From Rhodococcoides fascians NBRC 12155 = LMG 3623 (lineage in GTDB: Bacteria; Actinomycetota; Actinomycetes; Mycobacteriales; Mycobacteriaceae), in NCBI RefSeq assembly GCF_001894785.1, contig NZ_BCWW01000005.1, forward strand, positions 32,905 to 96,904: a stretch of DNA of 64,000 nucleotides. Reading direction: 5' to 3'. Position numbers and translations under genes: made by a program. Positions 8,752 through 17,164 of the stretch are shown here, piece after piece. The notes beneath the pieces are model-generated. The model did no database searches, was not told the origin of the DNA, and worked only from the letters and a program-made list of their open reading frames with translations. Position 1 is the first letter of the stretch. Every line of letters starts with the position of its first letter.

Positions 8752-10095
8752 GTGGGTGCGAACTCCGACGATCACCTGTTCGCGGGCAGATATCGTCTGG
8801 GCAACGTCGTGGGGCGCGGCGGAATGGCAGATGTCGTTCGAGCCGACGACGACGTCCTCGGTAGGCCCGTTGCCGTGAAGATATTCCGTCAGGGTGAACC
8901 CGCACATACCGATGCACGGATCGATGCCGAGATCAGGACGCTCGCGTCGCTGTCGCATCCTGGCCTGGTGACGTTGTACGACGCCGGTACCGCCCCCGAC
9001 ACCGGCGGTATCCGAGTGCCGTTTCTGGTGATGGAGTTCGTCGACGGCCCCACTCTGAACGGCTACCGCGCAGGCCGCGCACTACCGGGCGATCTCGTCG
9101 CCCGGATGGGACACGAGATCGCTCGAGCCCTTGCCTACATCCACCACCGCGGCGTCATCCACCGCGACATCAAACCGGCCAACATCCTGGTCGCCCGAGA
9201 GCCGGCGTCGGGCACGGGACACTGCGTGAAGCTCACCGATTTCGGTATCGCTCGCATCGTCGACGCCGACCGCCTCACCGAGCACGGCACCACCGTCGGC
9301 ACCGCTCACTATCTCAGCCCGGAACAGGCGACGGGCACCTCTGCGGGGCCTGCAACCGATATCTACAGCCTCGGATTGGTTCTCATCGAATGTCTTACCG
9401 GCGCAATGGTGTTCGACGGCAGCGCGGTAGCCGCAGCCGTGGCGCGCTTGCACCGCGACCCCGAGGTACCCGAGCAACTCGGGCCCCAGTGGCATTCGCT
9501 GCTGACGACGATGACGGCCAGACATCCCGAAAACAGGCCGACGGCGGACACCGTGGCCGACGCCTTACACAGTCTCTCCAGCGAACCGCCACCACCGCCG
9601 GCCACTGCGGTCCTGCCCGTCGCGAACTCGACAGCGGTTGTCGCCGAGCAGGATTCGGCCCCTCGACATACGGAGGGTTCACGGCGTCGCGGTCTTGTCC
9701 CTCTGGCTGCGGCCGCACTGTTCGTCGCCGTCGCGTCGGCAATTGCCTGGATGGCAACCGGAACAGGCGACGAGCCGATCGAGACATCGCCGTCCACATC
9801 GGTCACCGCTCCGACCAGCCCGGCACCCGTGACAACCTCATCCGAGTCCTCGATGCCGGTTGTCTCGAACCTCCCCCAGGACGTGCCCGCCCCCGCCGTC
9901 GAACAGGTGCCCGCCGAGCCGCCACAACCTGCGGCTCCACCGCGAAACGGGAACAACGGCAACGGTAATGCGGGCAATGGCAACTCCGGCAACGGGAGTC
10001 CAGGCAACAGCAACGGCAACGGCAACGGCAATTCAGGCAATGGGAACTCCGGCAATGGGAACTCCGGCAACGGCAACCCCGGCCGTGGGAACTGA
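8752..10095 (+). CDS. Transmembrane Ser/Thr protein kinase with Gly/Asn-rich extracellular tail
   Basis: About 447 residues. The kinase domain (about 14-275) has the glycine loop GRGGMADVV, the lysine in VAVKIF, HRDIKPANIL and DFGIARI, followed by GTAHYLSPEQATG, so it should be active. A basic RRR then leads into one membrane span (about residues 314-335). The outside part has a Pro/Thr/Ser linker and, from 9946, a Gly-Asn repeat (GNGNAGNGNSGNGSPGN...). There are no PASTA domains, so it is not PknB itself. Start is GTG 8752 or TTG 8749. The amine oxidase gene follows 31 bases later. Confidence 0.88.
   Translation: MGANSDDHLFAGRYRLGNVVGRGGMADVVRADDDVLGRPVAVKIFRQGEPAHTDARIDAEIRTLASLSHPGLVTLYDAGTAPDTGGIRVPFLVMEFVDGPTLNGYRAGRALPGDLVARMGHEIARALAYIHHRGVIHRDIKPANILVAREPASGTGHCVKLTDFGIARIVDADRLTEHGTTVGTAHYLSPEQATGTSAGPATDIYSLGLVLIECLTGAMVFDGSAVAAAVARLHRDPEVPEQLGPQWHSLLTTMTARHPENRPTADTVADALHSLSSEPPPPPATAVLPVANSTAVVAEQDSAPRHTEGSRRRGLVPLAAAALFVAVASAIAWMATGTGDEPIETSPSTSVTAPTSPAPVTTSSESSMPVVSNLPQDVPAPAVEQVPAEPPQPAAPPRNGNNGNGNAGNGNSGNGSPGNSNGNGNGNSGNGNSGNGNSGNGNPGRGN
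9946..10092 (+). repeat. Gly/Asn coding repeat in the kinase tail
   Basis: In-frame tandem repeats built from GGCAAC-type codon pairs encode about 48 residues of GN, GNGNSG and GNGNPG units at the C-terminus of the Ser/Thr kinase. Copies vary in the third codon position, so the peptide, not just the DNA, seems to be kept. Copy number could vary by slippage. Confidence 0.85.
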
Positions 10096-10126
10096 GCATG
10101 TCGGCAACCAATGGAACGGACAGAGC

Positions 10127-11470
10127 ATGACGCACGTCGACACCGTGGTGGTGGGAGCCGGCATTTCCGGTCTCACCGCAGCACGCATTCTGCACCGTGC
10201 GGGTCACCGTGTGGTCGTTCTCGAAGCCCGCGACCGCATCGGCGGACGAGTGCACACCCTGCGGACGGACGGACAGATTCTCGATGTCGGTGCGTCCTGG
10301 GTTCATGGAATCGACAACAATCCGCTGGCCGACGCGGTACAGGCTTTCGGCATTCCGACCAGCGAGTTCACGGTGGGGAGTTTTCAGCCGGACGGACGGC
10401 CCATCGCGTACTACTCACCGAACGGACGGCGTCTGAGCGAGGACGAGGTTGCGAGCTTCGCGTCGGACGTACACGTCGTCGACGAGCTGCTGGCGGCGAC
10501 CATAGTGACATCGACCCTGGGCACGTCGTACGGGGATGCCGTGAACAGCACCGTGAAACGGCTCGCATGGGATCCTGATCGAATCGAACGGGTCCGGGAG
10601 TTCCTGGGTCACCGGGCCGAGGAACAGCTGGGTGTCGACCAGGGGATGCTCGATGCGCACGGGTTGGACGACGACGCGATCGAGGGTGACGAGGTCGTCT
10701 TCCCCGAGGGGTACGACCGGCTCGCGGTCTGTCTGGCCGACGGGCTGGATGTACGACTCGGCCGTGAAGTGACACGCATCACATTGAGATCGAACAGCTC
10801 CTCCGTCGAGACTCTCACCGAGACGTTCTCGGCCGACCACATCGTGGTGACGGTTCCGATCGGCGTCCTGAAGTCACCGACCTTGCTTATCGAACCGCCG
10901 TTTCCCCATCCGGTGTCGACTGCGCTGGACGGACTCCAGATGAACGCGTTCGAGAAGGTGTTCCTACAGTTCCCGCATGCATTCTGGGACGAGGACGTCT
11001 ACGCGATTCGGCAGCAAGGGGAGGCCGGGCGTTGGTGGCACTCGTGGTACGACGTGACCGTGCCGCAGGGGTTGCCCACGCTGCTCACGTTTGCGGCGGG
11101 GCCGTGTGCACAGACGATCCGGCAGTGGTCCGACGCACGTATTGCCGAATCGGTGCTCGACGCGCTTCGTGGCCTCTACGGCGAACGCGTGATCTCCCCG
11201 CAGCGGGTGCATGTCACGCGATGGCAGGACGACCCGTTCTCCCGCGGCGCTTACTCGTACCCGGCAGTCGGCTCGCGACCGAGCGACCACGATGATCTGT
11301 CGACCCCGGTCGGCGGAGTTCTACACCTGGCCGGCGAGGCAACGTGGACGGACGATCCGTCGACGGTGACCGCGGCATTCCTGTCGGGACACCGAGCTGC
11401 GGAGCGAATCCTGGCCCGCACGGTTCCGTTCGACGAGCTCTGGGGCGGCGGCGAACTTCGTCCCGATTAG
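10127..11470 (+). CDS. FAD-dependent amine oxidase (flavin monoamine oxidase family)
   Basis: A 447-residue flavoprotein. It opens with the dinucleotide-binding motif VVVGAGISGLTAARILHRAG and the second FAD motif VVLEARDRIGGRVHTLR, and ends with LHLAGEATWTDDPSTVTAAFLSGHRAA, the FAD-binding segment of monoamine and polyamine oxidases. It oxidises an amine to an aldehyde or imine with release of H2O2; the substrate is not readable. ATG 10127 is chosen because homology begins right after it. No signal peptide precedes it. It lies 31 bases after the kinase gene, possibly on the same transcript. Confidence 0.88.
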   Translation: MTHVDTVVVGAGISGLTAARILHRAGHRVVVLEARDRIGGRVHTLRTDGQILDVGASWVHGIDNNPLADAVQAFGIPTSEFTVGSFQPDGRPIAYYSPNGRRLSEDEVASFASDVHVVDELLAATIVTSTLGTSYGDAVNSTVKRLAWDPDRIERVREFLGHRAEEQLGVDQGMLDAHGLDDDAIEGDEVVFPEGYDRLAVCLADGLDVRLGREVTRITLRSNSSSVETLTETFSADHIVVTVPIGVLKSPTLLIEPPFPHPVSTALDGLQMNAFEKVFLQFPHAFWDEDVYAIRQQGEAGRWWHSWYDVTVPQGLPTLLTFAAGPCAQTIRQWSDARIAESVLDALRGLYGERVISPQRVHVTRWQDDPFSRGAYSYPAVGSRPSDHDDLSTPVGGVLHLAGEATWTDDPSTVTAAFLSGHRAAERILARTVPFDELWGGGELRPD

Positions 11471-11627
11471 ACGGAGATTCGCGTTTACTTCCCGAAACCG
11501 CGCACCGGGATTACTATGACGACTTCATCCAGGCGGATGACCCGTTACCGGTGTGCGCTGCCATTCTTCTGGTCGGTGCCGATGTGGCAGCGGCGCTGTT
11601 CGACACGGCAAGGCACAGGGGTGGACC

Positions 11628-13691
11628 ATGGTTTCCGACGTCATCGACTGCAGCACGGTCTTCGCACACGACGTCGAGCAAGTGTGCGGGGTGCTCAGTG
11701 CGGTCGAACTGTACCCGCGATATTTCCCCGGGCTCGGGTACTGCCTTCTCAGCGAGTCGGCGAACCGCTACACGTGCGGCGTCGGTGGGGTCGAGCACGC
11801 ACTCGAAGTCGTGGTGAACAGACGTAACCGGCCGATCATCACCGTCGAGCACGTCGAGTCCGGCGGTTTCATCAGATTCACCCTCAGCGCGCGTTCACCG
11901 AGCGAGACCAAGATCGATGTGACGATCTTCAGAGCCGGCCTGGCCGGAACCTACTCGCCGCAACCCGAACACAATCGGGCAGTGGTCGACTGGGTCATGG
12001 GTGGCCTGAACAGGTTGGCCGAGTCCCTCTCCGGCGCAACGACATCGATCGTGTCCAACGCCGGCGATTCCCGGTCGCTACAGCTTGCGGTCCTCAAAAC
12101 GATGATCGGTACCGGCGTCGTTCGTGCCGCGCGTCCTGATCGCGCATACCGGCAGCTGAACTCGCTGGCGAAATGGGGCTTCACCCTCGGCGGTGGCTTC
12201 GCGGCCGCCGCCGCCAAGTCACCGGACGAAATTGCCGTGATCGACGATCGCGGTACTCGCACGTTCGCAGAAATCCACCTGCGATCGCATCGGATAGCAG
12301 CAGGGTTCGCCGCATCCGGAATTCGCCCGGGAAACACGGTAGGAGTCCTGGCCCGCAATCACACTGCCATGATCGAATGCGTCGTCGCCTGCGGCATGCT
12401 CGGTGTCGAGGTCGTACTTCTCAACACCGGCCTCGCGGCCCGCCAGATCGAGACCATCTCGAGTCGTCACCAGTTGCAAGCGCTGTTCGTCGACGACGAA
12501 TTCGACAAGATGGTTCGCTACCTCCCCAACGACGTCCTCCGCGTCAGCCTGTCGGCTCATACCGTCGTCGCGGGCCGTCGCACTCTGGAGCATTTCGTCG
12601 CGGCTCCGTCCGCCACGTTCGACAGACCGCAACGGCCCGGATCCGTTGTCGTGCTGACCTCGGGCACCAGCGGGTCTCCCAAAGGTGCACTTCGCCCGAC
12701 CCCACGCGGCTTCGGGACCGTCGCGGCCATGTTGTCCCGCATGCCACTTCGTATGAACGAGCGCATGCTGATCGCTGCGCCGATGTTCCACAGCTGGGGG
12801 CTGGCGGCGTTGCAGATCAGTACACCGCTGCGGGCAACCGTGGTTCTGCAGGATCGATTCGATCCGGAAGAGTGCTTGCGGGCAATCCAGACTCATCGGT
12901 GCACGTCGCTGATCGCCGTCCCGATCATGTTGCAGCGCATACTCGATCTACCCGAGTCCGTGCGATCACGCTACGACACGTCCAGCTTGAAAGTCGTCGC
13001 GTGCAGCGGTTCGGCGTTGACGGGGTCGACCGTCTCGCGGTTCATGGACGCGTTCGGAGATGTTCTGTACAACTTCTACGGTTCCACCGAGGTCTCGTGG
13101 GCGACCATCGCCACACCGCAGGATCTGCGTGCAGCTCCCACTACCGCGGGTCGGCCGCCGCTCGGCACGACCATCGCCGTACTCGACGCCGACGGCGCAG
13201 TGGTTCCGACCGGCACTCTGGGCCGGATATTCGTAGGTAACGACATGCTCTTCGACGGCTACACGAACGCCGAGCCTCCGTCGACTGCTTCGGCTCGCGG
13301 TGCCGCACTCATGGATACCGGCGACCTCGGGTACATCGATTGCAACGGGCGGCTCTTCGTGTGCGGGCGGGACGACGAGATGATCATCTCCGGCGGCGAG
13401 AACGTGTTTCCCGGGCCGGTGGAGGACGCCATAGCCAACCTTCCTCAGGTCGGCGAGGTAGCGGTGGTCGGCGTACCCGACAACGAGTACGGTCAGCGCC
13501 TCGCGGCGTTCGTCGTCGGTCGTGGTGCTGCAGGCCTCGACGCAGATATGGTGCGGGCCTACATCCGAAATCGACTGAGCCGGTTCTCCGTGCCGCGAGA
13601 CATCACGTTCCTCGAAGAACTCCCCCGAACCGCGACCGGCAAAGTGATCAAGAGGATGCTGATCGAACCTCCCACGGCCGCCGGTATGTAA
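11628..13691 (+). CDS. Fusion of an SRPBCC-like domain and an acyl-CoA synthetase (ANL family)
   Basis: A 687-residue protein. Residues about 1-140 look like an SRPBCC/coenzyme Q-binding domain (AVELYPRYFPGLGYCLL, FTLSARSPSETKIDVTIF, WVMGGLNRLAE). Residues about 150-687 form a full adenylate-forming enzyme: the ATP loop LTSGTSGSPKGALRP, YNFYGSTEVSW, TGDLGYIDCNGRLFVCGRDD and the catalytic lysine in PRTATGKVIKRML. The C-terminal half resembles mycobacterial FadD12-type enzymes, which activate fatty acids as CoA thioesters. The extra N-terminal domain is unusual. Start ATG 11628 follows AGGGGTGG. Confidence 0.85.
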   Translation: MVSDVIDCSTVFAHDVEQVCGVLSAVELYPRYFPGLGYCLLSESANRYTCGVGGVEHALEVVVNRRNRPIITVEHVESGGFIRFTLSARSPSETKIDVTIFRAGLAGTYSPQPEHNRAVVDWVMGGLNRLAESLSGATTSIVSNAGDSRSLQLAVLKTMIGTGVVRAARPDRAYRQLNSLAKWGFTLGGGFAAAAAKSPDEIAVIDDRGTRTFAEIHLRSHRIAAGFAASGIRPGNTVGVLARNHTAMIECVVACGMLGVEVVLLNTGLAARQIETISSRHQLQALFVDDEFDKMVRYLPNDVLRVSLSAHTVVAGRRTLEHFVAAPSATFDRPQRPGSVVVLTSGTSGSPKGALRPTPRGFGTVAAMLSRMPLRMNERMLIAAPMFHSWGLAALQISTPLRATVVLQDRFDPEECLRAIQTHRCTSLIAVPIMLQRILDLPESVRSRYDTSSLKVVACSGSALTGSTVSRFMDAFGDVLYNFYGSTEVSWATIATPQDLRAAPTTAGRPPLGTTIAVLDADGAVVPTGTLGRIFVGNDMLFDGYTNAEPPSTASARGAALMDTGDLGYIDCNGRLFVCGRDDEMIISGGENVFPGPVEDAIANLPQVGEVAVVGVPDNEYGQRLAAFVVGRGAAGLDADMVRAYIRNRLSRFSVPRDITFLEELPRTATGKVIKRMLIEPPTAAGM

Positions 13692-13753
13692 GCCGGCACG
13701 TCGACTTCCTCACCACCCCGCCTTCCGACTCCACCCCGAGAACTCTCAGTTGT

Positions 13754-13781
13754 TTGACTGTTCAGAATCTGAGACTATTTT
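13754..13781 (+). promoter_or_regulatory. Candidate promoter for the response regulator region
   Basis: TTGACT at 13754-13759 and TATTTT at 13776-13781 are 16 bases apart, close to the sigma-A pattern, in a locally AT-rich stretch. GGGAGGAAG (13782-13790) follows directly. The 415-base gap from 13692 to 14106 holds this site and the small reading frame at 13829-14050. Confidence 0.45.
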
Positions 13782-13828
13782 GGGAGGAAGCGACACCCGT
13801 TCTGCGGGTGAGGGACGGAAGGGACGGA

Positions 13829-14050
13829 ATGGCGATGTCGAGGTCATCGGATGAACCCCGTCAGGCTCGCGCCGCCCAGCCCGGGGATGCGTCGTCGTCC
13901 TTCCTGCAGTTGTTTTTCGAGGCAACCCGTGAGAACGGCCTCTCCCCCGGGCCGAGTCCGAACCGTGGAATCCACGACGACCGATCGAGCGACTGGAGAA
14001 TCGCGAAACCGAGTCGACACTCGAAGCGCGCAATAGAGTCGAATGACTGA
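13829..14050 (+). CDS. Small reading frame upstream of the response regulator, doubtful
   Basis: A possible 73-residue peptide starting MAMSRSSDEPRQ and ending SKRAIESND. I recognise no family. It is hydrophilic, without membrane spans. It lies downstream of the candidate promoter at 13754-13781, and its TGA overlaps ATG 14050 of an extended form of the response regulator. A start at in-frame GTG 13808 is possible. It could be a leader peptide or chance. Confidence 0.25.
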   Translation: MAMSRSSDEPRQARAAQPGDASSSFLQLFFEATRENGLSPGPSPNRGIHDDRSSDWRIAKPSRHSKRAIESND

Positions 14051-14106
14051 TGACAGCTCACGACGCCGCAGCCGATACTTCGAACCCGACGGGTTCGAGG
14101 AGCGTG

Positions 14107-14775
14107 ATGTCCCAGATACGAGTAGTCATCGCCGATGACGACGTGTTGCTGCGAGAAGGCCTGGCCAGTCTGCTCACCCAGGCGGGCCTCGATGTCGTGG
14201 GCCGGGCCGGTGACGCCGAGGAGTTACTGGCGTTGCTCGAGAAAGATCCACCGGACCTGGCGATCATCGACATCAGGATGCCGCCGACCTACACCGCCGA
14301 GGGGCTCGACGCGGCTGTGAAGATTCGCGACCGTTTTCCCGACGTCTCTCTGCTGCTCCTGTCTGCTCACGTCGAAGTCGATCACGCACTCGAACTGCTC
14401 GACAGCGCGAACAACACCGCCAAGGGTATGGGTTACCTGCTCAAGAGCCGCGTGACCGACATCGCCGACTTCGTCTCGACGATCGATCGAATCGCGGCAG
14501 GTTCGTCGGTCATCGATCCTGCACTTGTCTACGAACTGGTTGCGGCCAAGCGTCGAGGTGATCCCCTCGGCGCGTTGAGTTCTCGCGAACGGGACGTCTT
14601 GACCTTGATGGCCGAAGGGCTCTCCAACGCGGGCATAGGCAGACGGTTGTGGATCACCGAAGGAACCGTCGAGAAGCACGTCCGAAGCATCCTGACCAAG
14701 TTGGACCTGTCGGAAACGGCCGACGATCACCGTCGTGTGCGAGCGGTGATCCTGTATCTGGACACCGTCGGGTGA
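14107..14775 (+). CDS. NarL/LuxR-family response regulator
   Basis: A 222-residue two-component regulator. The receiver domain has the acidic pocket IADDDV, the phosphoacceptor Asp in AIIDIRMPP and the conserved Lys in YLLKSR. The C-terminal LuxR-type helix-turn-helix is SSRERDVLTLMAEGLSNAGI through EGTVEKHVRSILTKL. ATG 14107 (MSQIRVVIADDD) follows GAGGAG at the right spacing, so it is preferred over ATG 14050. It converges on the stand-alone receiver gene and lies close to the histidine kinase at 15221, its likely partner. Confidence 0.92.
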   Translation: MSQIRVVIADDDVLLREGLASLLTQAGLDVVGRAGDAEELLALLEKDPPDLAIIDIRMPPTYTAEGLDAAVKIRDRFPDVSLLLLSAHVEVDHALELLDSANNTAKGMGYLLKSRVTDIADFVSTIDRIAAGSSVIDPALVYELVAAKRRGDPLGALSSRERDVLTLMAEGLSNAGIGRRLWITEGTVEKHVRSILTKLDLSETADDHRRVRAVILYLDTVG

Positions 14776-14782
14776 CCCGCCG

Positions 14783-15151
14783 TCAGGTGCCCAGCAGGGC
14801 CTCGATCGCGCTCGCCGACAGCTCGAATTTCGACAGGAAACCCAGGGCGGAACTGTTGTTCACCAGGTCTGCAAAGTCCTCCTCGTCGTGTGTCGACACG
14901 AGAATGACGGCAGGCGGAGGCGTCAGATCCTGGGCGTCGATCGCTTCGACCACGTCGAACCCACTGTCGGCACCCAAGTCGATATCGACCAGCACGAGAT
15001 CGGGGTGGGTGGACAGCACTGCATCGATCGCCGAGGCGAGTGAGGTCGCCGTGCCGACCACCGACATCCCTGCCGATTCCAACAGTCTGCGTGCAGCGAC
15101 ACAGAAAGCGTCGCTGTCGTCGACGATCAGGCACTGCAGGCGGGAGGGCAT
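14783..15151 (-). CDS. Single-domain response regulator (receiver only)
   Basis: A 122-residue receiver domain with no output domain: CLIVDDSDAF, phosphoacceptor Asp in LVLVDIDLG, the Thr/Ser switch in VILVSTHD and the Lys in GFLSKFE. Such proteins pass phosphate or act by protein binding. ATG 15151 (MPSRLQCLIVDD) fits the usual family start; ATG 15190 would add 13 residues and would lie within the palindrome at 15189-15206. It is divergent from the histidine kinase gene, so kinase and receiver probably work together with the NarL-type regulator. Confidence 0.88.
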   Translation of the reverse strand: MPSRLQCLIVDDSDAFCVAARRLLESAGMSVVGTATSLASAIDAVLSTHPDLVLVDIDLGADSGFDVVEAIDAQDLTPPPAVILVSTHDEEDFADLVNNSSALGFLSKFELSASAIEALLGT

Positions 15152-15188
15152 CACTCTGTCGAGAGTGTCAGAGACGGCTCGGGTCGGC

Positions 15189-15206
15189 ATTACCGCTAGC
15201 GGTAAT
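15189..15206. promoter_or_regulatory. Perfect 18-bp palindrome in the divergent receiver/kinase promoter
   Basis: ATTACCGCTAGCGGTAAT is its own reverse complement over all 18 bases. It lies between the start of the receiver gene (15151, minus) and the kinase (15221, plus). A regulator site controlling both directions is the likely role; the NarL-type regulator next door is a candidate binder (inference). Confidence 0.7.
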
Positions 15207-15220
15207 TCGAGCAGTCGGAT

Positions 15221-17047
15221 ATGCCGATGACGTCGGACGCCGCCCTCCGCGACCGGCTCGTCACTGTGATACTCCGGCCGAGTGCGCCGCCGGTCGCCTG
15301 CGGAATCGCAGTGGCCGCAGCCGCCATCGCCGTCGAGATACTCGTTGTGCTGACGCTCAAACGGGTGTCACCCGAGAATGCTTTCGGTGCGATATTCCTG
15401 TTCGGAGTGCTGATCGTGTCTGCGGGGTGGGGCTTTCGTCTGTCGATCGCGACATCGGTCGCCAGTGCCGGCGCGTACGCCTACATCCATGTACTCGAAA
15501 GCAGTGAGAGCCTCGTCCCTGCACTGATCGTGTTTCTGGCACTGGCGCTTCTGACCAACGTGCTGGTTGGCCAATCACGGTTGCGCGCAACCGAATCCGA
15601 TCAACGTCGACGAGAAGCAGATATGTTGGCGGCGTTCGCCAAGACCATCTTGCGCTCGGACCACACCCCGACAATGCTCGATGTTGCCAGCACCCGGCTG
15701 GCTGCGGTCCTCGACCTGCCCTTCGCGGTGTTGAAGCAAGGGAATGCCGACGCGTCCGTGGGGCAGGAGAAAATCCTGCTTCGGGACGGGGAGGTCGTCA
15801 CCGCGTCGCTGCTGGTTCCCGCCGATCTCGATAGCGTCGATGCCCGCCGTATCCGCCGTGTCGTGCCTTCGTTGGAGGCTCTTCTTGCCGCCGCCCGCGA
15901 CCGTCAGGACATGCACCTGCGTACCGTCGCGCTGGCACGCCAGCAAGCGTCACTGCGGAAGGTCGCAACATTGGTGGCGCTGCGGGCCGATCCGGATGAC
16001 GTGTACCTCGCAGTCGCACACGAACTCACCGTCGGGTTGGACAACGAACATGTTTCGGTGATCCGCTACGGCGACGGGTATTACACGATTCTGGCGATCC
16101 GCGACGACTCCGCCGGTGAGCGCGTGCAAGCCGGTGATCGACTGCCGATCGGTGGGCAGAACGTGGCCACGATCGTCGCCGACACCGGCCGCGCCGCTGC
16201 CGTCGACTTCACCGAAGCGACCGGCGGTATCGCTGAGCGACTGGAGGGCAGGGGTATTCGCTGGGTCGAAGGTGTACCGATCACTGTCGACGGCAGTACC
16301 TGGGGTGCCGTCATCATCGGCACGACAGCTACGCAGTATGCGGCCGGCGGTGAGACCCGAGATCGACTGGCCGACTTCGCCGACCTCGTTGCCACTGCGG
16401 TCTACAACCACGACACACGAGTTCAGCTGACGCGGTCCCGGTCCCGCGTGGTCGCCGCAGCCGACCAAGCCCGCCGAGGTATCGAGCGTGACCTGCACGA
16501 CGGTGCCCAACAGCGAATCGTCTCTCTCGGAATGGAATTGCGCGGCGCCCAAGCCGCTGCCCCGGAGAATCTGACCGAGCTCCGCGCGATGTTGGACCGC
16601 AGCGTCGAGACGCTGTCGCAGGTGCACACCGACCTCCGCGAACTCAGTCGCGGCATCCATCCCGCAATCCTCTCGCGCGGAGGACTCGCACCGGCACTCA
16701 AGACGTTGGCCAGACGCAGTCCGATTCCCGTTGCCCTCACCGCCGACATTTCCTCCCGGATGGACGAATCGGTGGAAGTGGCTGCGTACTACGTGGTCGC
16801 CGAGGCGCTGACGAACACGGCCAAATATGCCGAGGCCACCGAAGTCGACATCACCGCGCACCTGACCGAGGACAGCTTGGAACTGACCGTGACCGACAAC
16901 GGCCGCGGAGGTGCCGATCCGAGCACAGGGTCGGGTTTGATCGGATTACAGGATCGGGTGGCCGCAGTCGGCGGCGAACTGACCATCGCCAGCCCACCCG
17001 GGGGTGGCACGACACTGTCGGTCCACATCGGTCTGTCTACCGGCTAG
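15221..17047 (+). CDS. Sensor histidine kinase with membrane anchor and GAF domain (NarX/DesK type)
   Basis: A 608-residue kinase. About four hydrophobic segments lie within residues 20-115, followed by a coiled linker, a GAF-like domain (about 235-390, KVATLVALRADPDDVYLAVA to ADLVATAVYNHD), the HisKA_3 dimerisation box RRGIERDLHDGAQQRIVSLG with the phosphorylated His, and an HATPase domain ending DNGRGGADPSTGSGLIGLQD. It autophosphorylates and should signal to one or both adjacent receivers. ATG 15221 and ATG 15227 are both possible. No obvious Shine-Dalgarno is present. Confidence 0.9.
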   Translation: MPMTSDAALRDRLVTVILRPSAPPVACGIAVAAAAIAVEILVVLTLKRVSPENAFGAIFLFGVLIVSAGWGFRLSIATSVASAGAYAYIHVLESSESLVPALIVFLALALLTNVLVGQSRLRATESDQRRREADMLAAFAKTILRSDHTPTMLDVASTRLAAVLDLPFAVLKQGNADASVGQEKILLRDGEVVTASLLVPADLDSVDARRIRRVVPSLEALLAAARDRQDMHLRTVALARQQASLRKVATLVALRADPDDVYLAVAHELTVGLDNEHVSVIRYGDGYYTILAIRDDSAGERVQAGDRLPIGGQNVATIVADTGRAAAVDFTEATGGIAERLEGRGIRWVEGVPITVDGSTWGAVIIGTTATQYAAGGETRDRLADFADLVATAVYNHDTRVQLTRSRSRVVAAADQARRGIERDLHDGAQQRIVSLGMELRGAQAAAPENLTELRAMLDRSVETLSQVHTDLRELSRGIHPAILSRGGLAPALKTLARRSPIPVALTADISSRMDESVEVAAYYVVAEALTNTAKYAEATEVDITAHLTEDSLELTVTDNGRGGADPSTGSGLIGLQDRVAAVGGELTIASPPGGGTTLSVHIGLSTG

Positions 17048-17164
17048 CAGGTAGCGGCGCCACCGGAATCTCCTCCCCCGCGTTGGATGGCAGCGGCGAC
17101 GCTTTCGACCCGGGAACGGACGAATGTTGTCGGTACCCAATCGAACCGAACCAAGGAGCAGGCC

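Noticed and set aside
9946..10092. Regular short DNA repeats that could suggest a CRISPR-like array
   Set aside because: The repeats are in frame, have no spacers, and encode a Gly/Asn tail; no CRISPR array or cas gene is present in the window.
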